Assembly: GCA_016744315.1 (NCBI GenBank)
Contig: JADGER010000003.1
Location: 1-39,555, forward strand
Direction of reading: 5' to 3'
Length of the DNA stretch: 39,555 nt
Origin: Sulfurovaceae bacterium
GTDB taxonomy: Bacteria; Campylobacterota; Campylobacteria; Campylobacterales; Sulfurovaceae
Positions 1-9,938 of the stretch are shown piece after piece. Below the pieces are notes generated by a model that did not search any database, was not told the DNA's origin, and saw nothing but the letters and a program-made list of their open reading frames with translations. Every line of letters starts with the position of its first letter. Position 1 is the stretch's first letter. Made by a program: the position numbers and the translations under genes.

Positions 1-47
1 TCTAATGCTTCTTTTTCTTCTTCTGTTAATGCTTCTACTTTTCTCAT
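1..47 (-). CDS. Partial 5' end of an ORF running off the left edge (MRKVEALTEEEKEAL...); possibly an IS630-type transposase start
   Basis: Reverse complement of 1-47 starts with ATG and stays open for 15 codons to the window edge. The family guess rests only on resemblance to IS630-like N-termini and on its position next to a truncated gene. Confidence 0.3.
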   Translation of the reverse strand, partial: MRKVEALTEEEKEAL

Positions 48-85
48 GATGTTATTTTAGCATACCTTTATGAAATTGGTTTTGA

Positions 86-2050
86 GTGGGTACTTATATT
101 CTTCAAGGTGGTAATAGAAAAAATACCTCTCTTATCCTAGGTAACACGATTTTAGGTGATACTATCTGCAAGAACCTTGAGTATAAAAGTGGTAATACCA
201 TTAATTTTGTCATCTCCTTTTCAAAAGAGGATAATGTAGAACAGATTCAAGGTAGAGAAATAGCTAAGGAGTTCATGCAAGAGTTTATGAATGGATTTTC
301 TGAAGATGAATATCATATTGATATGGTAGAACATAACGATACAGATAATTTACATTACCATATTCGTATCCCTAAAGTAAATTTATTTACAGCTACACAA
401 CTCAAACTATATTGGCACAAGACAGATTTAAATTATAAAAAAGCCGTAATCGATGTCATTTCAAATAAATATAATTTATGTACTGGACTAGATAAGAAAG
501 CAGCTATGCCTAATACCACTGCAAAGCAAGAGCGTATTGATATATGGCGAGATACATTTCATCAACAGCCTTTTGACTTATCCAAAAAAATAGGTCGAGC
601 AGAGGCAGAAGATCAAATAACAAAATACTTTTCTGATGCTATTGAGTCAGGAGTGATAAAGAGTTTGAAAAATATTAAGAGAGAACTCTCCTCTCTAGGC
701 TTCAATGTATGTAATGAGGGCTTTGATAGGGGTAAGGACTTTCATTACCTCACGATAGAAGATGAAAATGGGAAAATAAGACTTAAAGGAGATCTTTATG
801 GCAAAGAGTTTTACAAATATGGTAGAAAAGATAGAAGAGAGACAATTAGCTCTAATAAAAGCTTTGGAGCGAGAAGCCAAAGCAATAGACCAAGCGGAGA
901 CGAAGCTAGGGATACGCTATCAAAAGAGCGTGGAAAACGCTTACAATTTATCTCTACTCAATATAAAAGAGCTAGAGAAAATGCTAAAAAACGATTTAAA
1001 GCAGACACAAACAGCTATGCAGAGTACTTTGATGGAAGAGAACCAGAAGAGATCAAAGATATTATCAGTAGAACTAGACAAAATAATAATACAACAGAAT
1101 TACCTAGAAGAGATAAATATCAAAGTAAAAAACCAAAGCAACAAATCATACGAAATAGTTTTAAAAAATTTAATAAATATCCAAGAGAAAGCAGAAGAGA
1201 CTCAGACCTTTATAAGCAAATTAGCCAAGCAAGAGAAAAGGGGTATAAACACTTTAAATATACTGCTCCTAGGTATTGGTATAGCCTTAGGCGTATTATT
1301 GGCTTATATCCCAACCTCGAAACGAATAGAGCTAAAAAAAGGGGAAATTATATTAGATATAAACGAAAGCCAACTCCATTTTTACAAAGAACAACAAAAA
1401 TATTATTATTGGCTCACGAAAGAAGAAGCATTCAAAATGAAATTAAGCACAGAACAGAAAAAAAAGGAAAACTAGATGACAGAATTAGAAGAGAAATTAA
1501 ATATGACTATGCAAATACAGCAGCAAACATACAACAAAGAGTTAGAGAAAATAGGGAACTTTTATATCCAAGAGATGTCACAACAAAGCAAGATTTATCA
1601 ATCGAACTTAAATCTTTACAAAAAGAATATAGCAGAAGCAAAGAATGTGATAGACAAACAGCAACAAACATTGCAACAATACGAGGAAATATCACAAAAT
1701 TGGCAAATAAGCATCAACAGGACACAATTAAAAGAATTGGAGAGCATGGCAAAGAAGAGGCAAGAATCTTTGAAGAGAGAATTAAACAATTTAGCGGAGG
1801 AGCTAAAGAAATTAAAAGATCAGGAGAAGAATATAGAAAATACAGAAATAATAAGATTGGAGAAATTACTAACATCGTTAAGCGAGGAGATGATCAAGTT
1901 CAAAGCACAGGTAGTAAGCTCACTCAATACATTCGTGGATACTTTCAACAATGTATTGGAAAAATTGGAGAGATGAATTTAGTTCAATTTAAACAAAAAA
2001 GTACTCAAAAAAAGGAAAAAAGAATAAAGAAATCATTAAAACCTCCCTAG
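86..2050 (+). CDS. ColE1 MbeA-like (MOBP/HEN-type) relaxase, apparently 5'-truncated
   Basis: 654-aa ORF. The segments YKSGNTINFVISFSKED, VEHNDTDNLHYHIRIPKVNL, and KNIKRELSSLGFNV...IEDENGKIRLKGDLYGKEF align in order with MbeA-type relaxases as remembered. It starts at GTG directly after an in-frame TGA (83-85) and begins at the region equivalent to MbeA '...TVLQGN'. Confidence 0.8.
   Translation: MGTYILQGGNRKNTSLILGNTILGDTICKNLEYKSGNTINFVISFSKEDNVEQIQGREIAKEFMQEFMNGFSEDEYHIDMVEHNDTDNLHYHIRIPKVNLFTATQLKLYWHKTDLNYKKAVIDVISNKYNLCTGLDKKAAMPNTTAKQERIDIWRDTFHQQPFDLSKKIGRAEAEDQITKYFSDAIESGVIKSLKNIKRELSSLGFNVCNEGFDRGKDFHYLTIEDENGKIRLKGDLYGKEFYKYGRKDRRETISSNKSFGARSQSNRPSGDEARDTLSKERGKRLQFISTQYKRARENAKKRFKADTNSYAEYFDGREPEEIKDIISRTRQNNNTTELPRRDKYQSKKPKQQIIRNSFKKFNKYPRESRRDSDLYKQISQAREKGYKHFKYTAPRYWYSLRRIIGLYPNLETNRAKKRGNYIRYKRKPTPFLQRTTKILLLAHERRSIQNEIKHRTEKKGKLDDRIRREIKYDYANTAANIQQRVRENRELLYPRDVTTKQDLSIELKSLQKEYSRSKECDRQTATNIATIRGNITKLANKHQQDTIKRIGEHGKEEARIFEERIKQFSGGAKEIKRSGEEYRKYRNNKIGEITNIVKRGDDQVQSTGSKLTQYIRGYFQQCIGKIGEMNLVQFKQKSTQKKEKRIKKSLKPP
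798..1475 (+). CDS. MobB/MbeB-like mobilization accessory protein with C-terminal TM segment, nested in the relaxase gene
   Basis: 225-aa ORF in a different frame from the relaxase, with RBS AAAGGAG just upstream of the ATG. It has a coiled-coil N-terminus and the hydrophobic segment TLNILLLGIGIALGVLLAYIP. The arrangement matches mbeB within mbeA in ColE1. Confidence 0.7.
   Translation: MAKSFTNMVEKIEERQLALIKALEREAKAIDQAETKLGIRYQKSVENAYNLSLLNIKELEKMLKNDLKQTQTAMQSTLMEENQKRSKILSVELDKIIIQQNYLEEINIKVKNQSNKSYEIVLKNLINIQEKAEETQTFISKLAKQEKRGINTLNILLLGIGIALGVLLAYIPTSKRIELKKGEIILDINESQLHFYKEQQKYYYWLTKEEAFKMKLSTEQKKKEN
1476..1976 (+). CDS. MobD/MbeD-like coiled-coil mobilization protein nested in the relaxase gene
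   Basis: The ATG immediately follows the TAG of the preceding nested ORF and has an AAAGGAAA RBS-like sequence. The N-terminus MTELEEKL resembles MbeD (MTELEKQL); the rest is coiled coil. Same order as mbeB-mbeD in ColE1. Confidence 0.65.
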   Translation: MTELEEKLNMTMQIQQQTYNKELEKIGNFYIQEMSQQSKIYQSNLNLYKKNIAEAKNVIDKQQQTLQQYEEISQNWQISINRTQLKELESMAKKRQESLKRELNNLAEELKKLKDQEKNIENTEIIRLEKLLTSLSEEMIKFKAQVVSSLNTFVDTFNNVLEKLER

Positions 2051-2132
2051 TCTTTGTTCTTTACTTACTATTAAAAGTCTAGTCAAATTAAATAGAATAA
2101 TTTGCTCTTCTATGATGCTTTTATATTCTATT

Positions 2133-2897
2133 TTAAAGCTCTTTAATTGAAATTATTCCTTGTTTAGCTAAATTATAAAGAGCTTCCCACATCTCTGAAC
2201 TTCTTTTTGCATTAAAATCATTTGAACTTTTTTTATCATAGATTTTCCCATCAGGTGCGATTGACAATATCATATCGTTTAATGTGTTTTTATCTTTCCC
2301 CTTATAGAGGTCAACATTTACACAATTAGCTCTTAAATAAGAGATAAAGGCTTTTTGGCTTGATAAATAGTCATTAGAACCTTTATTATTATCTTTTACC
2401 GTAATCAATAGTCTATCTACTTTTCGACCTATTTTTTGTTCTTTATATACTATTTGAATATCTGTTTTATCTTTTAATTGTTTAACTGCTTTGTCTATAA
2501 TCCTAGTTTTTATATGGCTTGAATATTGATAACTATTAGGTATCTCAAAAAGCTCTCTCAATTTATCAACCTTAATATCAAAAGTTACTGATGTAACGCT
2601 ATCTCTATATCGTGTACCCTCGCTATAGTGGTCTTTACATAGCTCATATAGTCGTATGATAAAAGCACTTCGTAATGGTAGTATATTTGTAATATTATAT
2701 TTTAAAAAGTTATTACCCAATTCCAACAAGTAAGGCTTTAGTTCTGGAGCTATCTTTAAAGGTAACCATTCAGCACACCAAGAAAAACCACAACGAAGTC
2801 CAGAAAACACCAAGAACAGTGAGTATAAAAGCATTTTTAGATATAGTAAAGTAACTGTTTTTAAGAAGAAAATAATCTGCTTAAAATAGAAAACCAC
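2133..2897 (-). pseudogene. Rep_3 (RepE/RepB-type) plasmid replication initiator; WH2 domain retained, N-terminal WH1 apparently lost
   Basis: C-terminal ~190 aa match the Rep_3 WH2 pattern (FLKYNITNILPLRSAFIIRLYELCKDHY...VDKLRELFEIPNSYQYSSHIKTRIIDKAVKQLKD...GRKVDRLLITVK). The first ~50 aa are encoded by the repeat-bounded element at 2759-3037, start at GTG and do not look Rep-like. Confidence 0.65.
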
Positions 2898-3037
2898 TTA
2901 CTCAAATAAGAGATTAAAAAACTAAAAGGCAACCATTCATCTTTAGGTGAAAAATAAATAATAAACTGAAAAGTTTATTATTTAAGCTAAAATACTCCTA
3001 TTATAGATTTTTTGAAGCGATGCTGAATGGTTACCTT
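2759..3037. mobile_element. Short IS remnant or MITE-like element bounded by 17-bp perfect inverted repeats
   Basis: 2759-2775 aaggtaaccattcagca is the exact reverse complement of 3021-3037 tgctgaatggttacctt. A third related end (aaaggcaaccattca) lies at 2925-2939. Confidence 0.65.
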
Positions 3038-3043
3038 AATCTT

Positions 3044-6000
3044 TTAATCATTTTCACAGACCAATACCTTACTTAAACACTTTTTTATCAGTTCAGAATT
3101 CTGTGTAATATATCCATCTTTGACCATATCTTCATGATTACCAAACCCTTCATACACTATATAACTCTGAGAGGTATTGCTTTCCCATGATTGAGAGTAC
3201 TTCTCCATAGTCTCTTTATGTGGGATACCTGCTTTAATTAACGCTATATCCATATCAATCACGCCTTTATTAATCGTAGCATTAGCCATATCAATGAAAG
3301 CATTCATTTTACCATTATCCAACTCTAATCCATCCTCTTTTAACATCTCGAACATGTCTTCTCTCTCTCTTTCACCAAAGCTATTGAGTTCAGTGGTTTT
3401 CCAAGAGTCCAGTAAAATTAATTTTTTGGGTTTTTTAAGATTCTGTTTCTCTAAAGCTTTAATGACTTCAAATCCTAATTGTCCTCCACTAGAATAACCA
3501 AAGAAGCTAAATTCATCTTCTAAAGTATTTAGTAGTTTACAGTATTGCTCTATTCGATTTTTTGCTTCTAAGAATTCAAAGGCATAGATTTTATATTCAC
3601 TTAATTCTTGAGTTAATTTATGCATAAATATATCATCTACAGAATGGAACATGGTTGGGAATACCATAATCACATCTTTTTTATCTTCATTATAGAGTTT
3701 ATAAGGTAGAGAATCTTTCTTTTTTTCTTTCTTATTCCCTATAGTGTTTATAACTATTACCAACTCTTGAATACTTGATTTTTTAAATATCTCTGCTAGA
3801 CTTATCTCTTGGTTAAAATGTTTATTGATATTAGAGATGACTTTAATAGCAGATAAACTATGTCCACCTACTTCAAAGAAGTTATCATCCATACTCACTT
3901 TGTCTACTTTTAGGACTTCACAGAAGATACTTTCTAATTTCTTTTCTGTTTCATTAGAAGCTTCAATATAGACTTTATGATTATCTGCTTCATTTACACT
4001 TGGTAAGGCTTTCTTATCTATCTTTCCATTTGGGGTGAGTGGTAAGCTTTCTAGTTCGATGAAGTAGCTTGGTATCATGTAGCTTGGTAATTTACTTTTT
4101 AGGTGAGCTTTTAGTGCTTCGATGATGTTTTTAGAATCATCATTGCTTAAATCAGTACCTTCTACCACATACGCTATCAACTGTTGTTCTTTAGCTAGAA
4201 CTACTGCTTCTTTGATGCCTTTAAAGCTTAAAATAGAGTTTTCTATCTCTCCTAACTCTATTCTAAATCCTCTTATTTTTACTTGGTCATCTACTCGTCC
4301 TAAGTATTCTATATTTCCATCTTCTTGATATTTAGCAATATCACCTGTTTTATAGATTCGTCCTAATGTTGGATGGTTGATAAAGACTTTGTTGGTCAGT
4401 TCGGGTTGGTTTAAATAGCCTCTTGCTAATCCATCTCCTGCTATGTAGAGTTCTCCTATTGCTCCTAATGGTAGTTGCGTTTGGGTTTGGGTTAGGATGT
4501 ATGCCATTTCATTACATAAAGGTTTTCCAATATTAAGTTCACCCATATCTACTCTTTTAACGGTTGACCATACCGTAGCTTCTGTAGGTCCATACACATT
4601 ATAGAGTTCACAGTCTAATGTTTGTAATTTACTTAATACCTCTTTATTTAACTTCTCTCCACCTATTAAGAGTTTATTCACTCTCTTTAAAGCTTGTGGA
4701 TTTAAATCCATTAAAGCGTTATAGCGTGTAGGAGTTGTCTGTATAATGTCAATAGGATTATTTTCTATCTCTTTAATATTTTCTTCAAGATTATTAGAAG
4801 AAGCGATGATAACTGTTAGGTTAGTAAGTAGAGAAGAAATTAATTCTAATACAGAAATATCAAAGGCTATCGTTGTGATTGCATAGATAGTTTCTCTCTC
4901 TTTAATATTAAACTTCTCTTTCATGTTAGCTGTAAAGGATGTAACATTCTTTTGTGTTAACATCACCCCTTTAGGCTTACCAGTAGACCCAGAAGTATAA
5001 ATAACATAGGCTAAGTTTGAAGCACTGTTAATGATACTTAGGTTCTTAGTCGGGAAAGTATTCTCTCTTCCAAATGATTCAATATCAATAATATTAAGAT
5101 TTAAAGTATTTAAATTACTTATTGCTTTAGCATAATTAGTAGTATCACAAAGCACTAAAGTAGCTTTAGAATCTTCCAACATATAAGCAATTCTATCCTC
5201 AGGATACTCAGGGTCAATCGGAAGATAAGCTCCACCTGATTTAAGAACACCAAGAATAGCAATAATCATCCATTCACTTCTATCAAGCAATATAGGTACT
5301 AAGGTATCAGCTTCTATGTTCTGTGTGTCTCTTAAATAGTGTCCGAGTTGATTGGCTTTTTGGTTCAGTTCTTTATAAGTGAGTTCTCTCTCTTCATAGA
5401 CCACGGCAATATTGTTAGGTGTTTTCTTGACCTGTTCCTCAAAGAGTTCAATAATTGTCTTATCTTTTGGATACTCTTTTTGTGTTTGGTTAAGGCTTTC
5501 TAGTAAGGTTTGTTCTTTGTTTGAAATGATGTTGAGTTCATTCAGTATCGTTGTGTTGCTAATGTTCTCTACAAGTGTCTCTAAGTTCAAAAAGAGTCGC
5601 TCTATAGTTGAAGCATTAAAGAGTGCTGTGTTGTACTCTATGTTTAATACTATCTCTTCTTCTATCTCCATATAGTTAAAGGTCATATCAAACTTAGCAC
5701 TTTTGGTATCAATGACCTGTAATTCAGTTTGGTTATTTGAGAAATTGAGTTCGCTCTGTTCATTGTTCTGTAAAACAATCATCATGTTGAAAAGAGGATT
5801 CTGACTTAAGTCTCGTTCCAAGTCCAGTTCATCTACCAACTTATCAAAAGGATAGCTTTGATGTTCAAAGGCTTCTAATGTCTTTTCTGTAATGGTTGAT
5901 AGATTCTCTTCAAAGCTCTTTGTGTTATCAAGCTTAGTTCTTAGTGCCAAGGTATTGACATAGAGTCCTATTTGGTCAAAGAGTTGTTCATGTCCTCTAT

Positions 6001-9000
6001 TGGCTATTGGGGTTCCTAAGAGTATATCTTCTTGATTGCCGTATTTAGACAAAAGGATATTCGTAATAGTTAAGATTACGGTAAAGAGGGTACTATTTTT
6101 AGTGTAGCTCTTTAGTTTTCTACTCTGTTCTGTATTTAGTTTAAAGTTGAGATGGCTTCCTTCAAATGTTTGGCTACTTGGTCTACTATGGTCTAATGGG
6201 AATTCTAGGGTTTGATGTCCTTTAAGAGCTTTATGCCAATAGCTTTGGTGTTTCTCTAAATAAGCTTCATCTTTTAAGAGAGCGTTTTGCCAAGCTGTGT
6301 ACTCTTTATAGTGAATGGTTAATGGTTTTAGATTGGGTTCCTCTTTATTATCTAAAGCTGTATAGAGTTCTGATAGCTCTTTAACGATAATGGCGATTGA
6401 CCATCCATCAGAAACAATGTGGTGCATATTCACAAAGAGGATATTTCCATTAATAACTTTTAAACTTAGTAACGCATCTTTTTCTAAATCAAAGATGGCT
6501 GTAGCACTTTTAAGTAAGTAATCATTTACTTCATCTTCTTTAAGTTCTAGTACTTCTATAATATCTTCATTTACTTCTTTACTTATAACCTGTCTTACTT
6601 CCCCTGCACGCTCTTTAAAGTTGGTTCTGAGTATCTCATGTCGATTAATCAATCTTGTAACACTCTCTTGGAGTACTTCCATATTAATATTTTCTTTAAA
6701 GCGTAAAGCTTCTGGCATGTTATAGACATTGCTTCCATCTTGCATTTTATCCAGTACCCAAAGTCTTCTTTGGGCATTGGATACCTCATAACTCTCTTGT
6801 GGTTCTAATGGTAGAATCGCGATATGCTCTACTTTGGTTTTAGAGGCTATTAGTTTGGCTAACCCTTGAATGGAGTTATAGATGAACAGTTCTTTTAGTT
6901 TTATCTCTACTGAGAATGCTTTGGATACTTTAGCAATGGTAGTGATGGCTGTTAAACTATGTCCACCTACTTCAAAGAAGTTATCATCCATACTCACTTT
7001 GTCTACTTTTAGGACTTCACAAAAGATACTTTCTAATTTCTTTTCTGTTTCATTAGAAGCTTCAATATAGACTTTATGATTATCTGCTTCATTTACACTT
7101 GGTAAGGCTTTCTTATCTATCTTTCCATTTGGAGTGAGTGGTAAGCTTTCTAGTTCGATGAAGTAGCTTGGTATCATGTAGCTTGGTAATTTACTTTTTA
7201 GGTGAGCTTTTAGTTCTTCGATACTCTCTTTAGTCTCTTCTACCACATACGCTATCAACTGTTGCTCTTTGGCTAGAACTACTGCTTCTTTGATTCCTTT
7301 AAAGCTTAGGATAGAGTTTTCTATCTCTCCTAACTCTATTCTGAATCCTCTTATTTTTACTTGGTCATCTACTCGTCCTAAGTATTCTATATTTCCATCT
7401 TCTTGGTATTTAGCAATATCTCCTGTTTTATAGATTCTTCCTAGGGTTGGATGGTTGATGAAGACCTTTTTGGTTAACTCTGGTTTGTTTAGGTAGCCTC
7501 TTGCTAAGCCATCTCCTGCTATGTAGAGTTCTCCTATTGCTCCTAAGGGTAGTTGGTTTTGAGTTTGGTCTAGGATGTAGAGTTTGGTGTTCGCTATTGG
7601 TTTTCCTATTGGGATGCTTTTATAGGTTTTAGTCTTATCACAATAAAAAGAACTCACATCAATAGAAGCTTCTGTTGGTCCATAGAGATTATGTAATTTT
7701 AGATTATTATCTTCTAATATATCATAAAAACTATTTATCGTATCCAAAGGTAAAGCTTCTCCACTACAGACAATATTTCTTAATGAATTACAATTACTAA
7801 GTTCTTTATTGTAAAGCATGGTAGACAACATAGAAGGTACAAAGTGCATAAAGCTAATCGACTCTTTTTTAATAAGTTCTATTAAGTACTCATTATCTTT
7901 ATGTCCATTAGGTTTAGCAAATACCAACTTGGTACCATATATCATTGGTAAAAGTAGTTCCCATACTGATACATCAAAGGAGAATGGTGTCTTTTGTAAA
8001 ATAGTATCATTACTATCAAGGTTATACTCTTTTTTCATCCATGTTATACGGTTTACTACTCCAGCATGTTCAACCATAACCCCCTTAGGCTTACCAGTAC
8101 TCCCCGAAGTATAAATAACATAGGCTAAGTTTGAAGCACTATTAATAGAGTCTAGATTAGTACTTAAAGCATTGTTCTCTTTTTCAAAAGTTTCAATATC
8201 AATAATATTAAGAGTTAAGGCATTTAAATTACTTATTGCTTTACCATAATTAGTAGTATCACAAAGCACTAAAGTAGCTTTAGAATCTTCCAACATATAA
8301 GTAATTCTATCTTCAGGATACTCAGGGTCAATCGGAAGATAAGCTCCACCTGATTTAAGTACTCCAAGAATAGCAATTATCATCCATTCACTTCTATCAA
8401 CCATAATAGGCATTAAAGTATCAGCTTGAATGTTTTGGGTTTCTCTTAAATAGTGACCTAGCTGATTAGCTTTTTGGTTCAACTCTTCATAAGTCAATTC
8501 TCTGTTTTCATAAACCACAGCGATATTATTAGGAGTCTTCTTGACCTGTTCCTCAAAGAGTTCAATAATCGTTTTATTTTTTGGATAATCGTTTTGCGTT
8601 TGGTTAAAGCTTTGAAGTAAATTTTGCTCTTCGTTTGAAATAATGTTGAGTTCACTCACATTGTTCTGGGGTAAAGTAATAAACGCATCAATTACTTGTG
8701 CAAAAGAGTTTTTAATATTATTTAAAGTCGCTTTACTATAAAGCAGTTCATTGTAGTGGAACTCAATATTAATCGTCTCTAAAGCATGAATCATAATCAA
8801 GAAGTCATAATTGGTTTGAGAGAAGTTTCTAATATTTCCTAGTTCAAACCCTAAAGTATCATCTTCATCTGTTGAGATAGGATAGTTCTCAAATACCATC
8901 AACTGTTTAATCAGATTGTTTTTAAGAGGGGTTAAATTCTGTATCTCAGCTAAAGAATAATGATGATGGTCTTTGGCTACAATAGCACTCTTCATAACCT

Positions 9001-9937
9001 TTTGAAGCAAGGTAATAAAGTTATCTTCATTAGAGAATTGTACTCTAACAGGAATGGTATTAATAAAGAGTCCTACCATCTTATCAATTCCTTCAAGCCC
9101 ATCAACTCTTCCTGATACAGTAGAACCAAAGACAACATCATTACTGTTATTATACTTTGCCATCACAATAGCCCAAATGGTCTCTATTAAAGCATTGGTG
9201 GTAACGGCATACTTTTGAGTCAGTTTTTGAAGTTGTAGGGTCTGCTCTTTACTAATAATCAACTTCTCCTCTTTAGCTCTATACCCTTGCTCTTTGGCAT
9301 TAAGCTTTTTAGGAATGAGTACATCGGTTTCATAACCTTCTAAGTAGTTACTCCAGAATATTTTGGTTGTATCCATATCTTGTTTCTTTAACCATTTAAT
9401 ATAATTACTATAAGGTTTAGCAATAGGTAAGTCAATGGCTCTTTTTGCTTTTAATGCACTATAGATAGTAAAGAGTTCTTCAAAGATTACACCTAGTGAC
9501 CATCCATCGATTAAGATATGATGATTTGACAAGACAATGGTATGAACGTTCTCGTTCACCTTAAAGACTTTTAATCGTAAAGGATTCTCTTTAGAGAGTT
9601 CAAAGTAACGCTCTCTATCTTCTCTCTCAAATCTTTTTATATAAGCTTCTTGCTCCTCTCCCATTGCCACAATGTCTTGATAACTTAAATTAATCTCTCC
9701 TTTTTTTAAAACAACCTGTTTATATTCAGAGACTTGGTCATAGATAAAAATAGTTCTAAGTATGTCATGTCTTTTTATCAGTTCATTCCAACTCTCTTTA
9801 AAGAGTTCTGAACTAAAGTTACCTTCCACATCAAAGCTTATCTGTTCAAAGTAAGGAGACTCATTTGCTTCTTTACTGAAAGAGTGAAATAGTATTCCCT
9901 CTTGTAAAGGGGTTAAAGAATAGATGTTTTTTACCAT
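3044..9937 (-). CDS. Nonribosomal peptide synthetase, C-A-PCP-C-A-PCP-TE (modules 6 and 7)
   Basis: C motifs HHILIDG and HHIVSDG; A motifs YTSGSTGKPKG and YGPTEA, NGKIDKKALP; PCP motifs GGHSL twice; C-terminal thioesterase with GYSSGG. Confidence 0.97.
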   Translation of the reverse strand: MVKNIYSLTPLQEGILFHSFSKEANESPYFEQISFDVEGNFSSELFKESWNELIKRHDILRTIFIYDQVSEYKQVVLKKGEINLSYQDIVAMGEEQEAYIKRFEREDRERYFELSKENPLRLKVFKVNENVHTIVLSNHHILIDGWSLGVIFEELFTIYSALKAKRAIDLPIAKPYSNYIKWLKKQDMDTTKIFWSNYLEGYETDVLIPKKLNAKEQGYRAKEEKLIISKEQTLQLQKLTQKYAVTTNALIETIWAIVMAKYNNSNDVVFGSTVSGRVDGLEGIDKMVGLFINTIPVRVQFSNEDNFITLLQKVMKSAIVAKDHHHYSLAEIQNLTPLKNNLIKQLMVFENYPISTDEDDTLGFELGNIRNFSQTNYDFLIMIHALETINIEFHYNELLYSKATLNNIKNSFAQVIDAFITLPQNNVSELNIISNEEQNLLQSFNQTQNDYPKNKTIIELFEEQVKKTPNNIAVVYENRELTYEELNQKANQLGHYLRETQNIQADTLMPIMVDRSEWMIIAILGVLKSGGAYLPIDPEYPEDRITYMLEDSKATLVLCDTTNYGKAISNLNALTLNIIDIETFEKENNALSTNLDSINSASNLAYVIYTSGSTGKPKGVMVEHAGVVNRITWMKKEYNLDSNDTILQKTPFSFDVSVWELLLPMIYGTKLVFAKPNGHKDNEYLIELIKKESISFMHFVPSMLSTMLYNKELSNCNSLRNIVCSGEALPLDTINSFYDILEDNNLKLHNLYGPTEASIDVSSFYCDKTKTYKSIPIGKPIANTKLYILDQTQNQLPLGAIGELYIAGDGLARGYLNKPELTKKVFINHPTLGRIYKTGDIAKYQEDGNIEYLGRVDDQVKIRGFRIELGEIENSILSFKGIKEAVVLAKEQQLIAYVVEETKESIEELKAHLKSKLPSYMIPSYFIELESLPLTPNGKIDKKALPSVNEADNHKVYIEASNETEKKLESIFCEVLKVDKVSMDDNFFEVGGHSLTAITTIAKVSKAFSVEIKLKELFIYNSIQGLAKLIASKTKVEHIAILPLEPQESYEVSNAQRRLWVLDKMQDGSNVYNMPEALRFKENINMEVLQESVTRLINRHEILRTNFKERAGEVRQVISKEVNEDIIEVLELKEDEVNDYLLKSATAIFDLEKDALLSLKVINGNILFVNMHHIVSDGWSIAIIVKELSELYTALDNKEEPNLKPLTIHYKEYTAWQNALLKDEAYLEKHQSYWHKALKGHQTLEFPLDHSRPSSQTFEGSHLNFKLNTEQSRKLKSYTKNSTLFTVILTITNILLSKYGNQEDILLGTPIANRGHEQLFDQIGLYVNTLALRTKLDNTKSFEENLSTITEKTLEAFEHQSYPFDKLVDELDLERDLSQNPLFNMMIVLQNNEQSELNFSNNQTELQVIDTKSAKFDMTFNYMEIEEEIVLNIEYNTALFNASTIERLFLNLETLVENISNTTILNELNIISNKEQTLLESLNQTQKEYPKDKTIIELFEEQVKKTPNNIAVVYEERELTYKELNQKANQLGHYLRDTQNIEADTLVPILLDRSEWMIIAILGVLKSGGAYLPIDPEYPEDRIAYMLEDSKATLVLCDTTNYAKAISNLNTLNLNIIDIESFGRENTFPTKNLSIINSASNLAYVIYTSGSTGKPKGVMLTQKNVTSFTANMKEKFNIKERETIYAITTIAFDISVLELISSLLTNLTVIIASSNNLEENIKEIENNPIDIIQTTPTRYNALMDLNPQALKRVNKLLIGGEKLNKEVLSKLQTLDCELYNVYGPTEATVWSTVKRVDMGELNIGKPLCNEMAYILTQTQTQLPLGAIGELYIAGDGLARGYLNQPELTNKVFINHPTLGRIYKTGDIAKYQEDGNIEYLGRVDDQVKIRGFRIELGEIENSILSFKGIKEAVVLAKEQQLIAYVVEGTDLSNDDSKNIIEALKAHLKSKLPSYMIPSYFIELESLPLTPNGKIDKKALPSVNEADNHKVYIEASNETEKKLESIFCEVLKVDKVSMDDNFFEVGGHSLSAIKVISNINKHFNQEISLAEIFKKSSIQELVIVINTIGNKKEKKKDSLPYKLYNEDKKDVIMVFPTMFHSVDDIFMHKLTQELSEYKIYAFEFLEAKNRIEQYCKLLNTLEDEFSFFGYSSGGQLGFEVIKALEKQNLKKPKKLILLDSWKTTELNSFGEREREDMFEMLKEDGLELDNGKMNAFIDMANATINKGVIDMDIALIKAGIPHKETMEKYSQSWESNTSQSYIVYEGFGNHEDMVKDGYITQNSELIKKCLSKVLVCEND
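3050..3725 (-). other. Terminal type I thioesterase domain of the second NRPS
   Basis: VIMVFPTMFHSVDDIFMHKLTQEL...FSFFGYSSGGQLGFEVIKALEKQ...LILLDSW; GxSxG nucleophile elbow typical of NRPS thioesterases. Confidence 0.85.
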
Positions 9938-9938
9938 T

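Noticed and set aside
695-1695. Minus-strand ORFs 695-880 and 1507-1695 within the relaxase region
   Set aside because: The relaxase and nested mob genes on the plus strand explain the region better; no motifs or RBS support.
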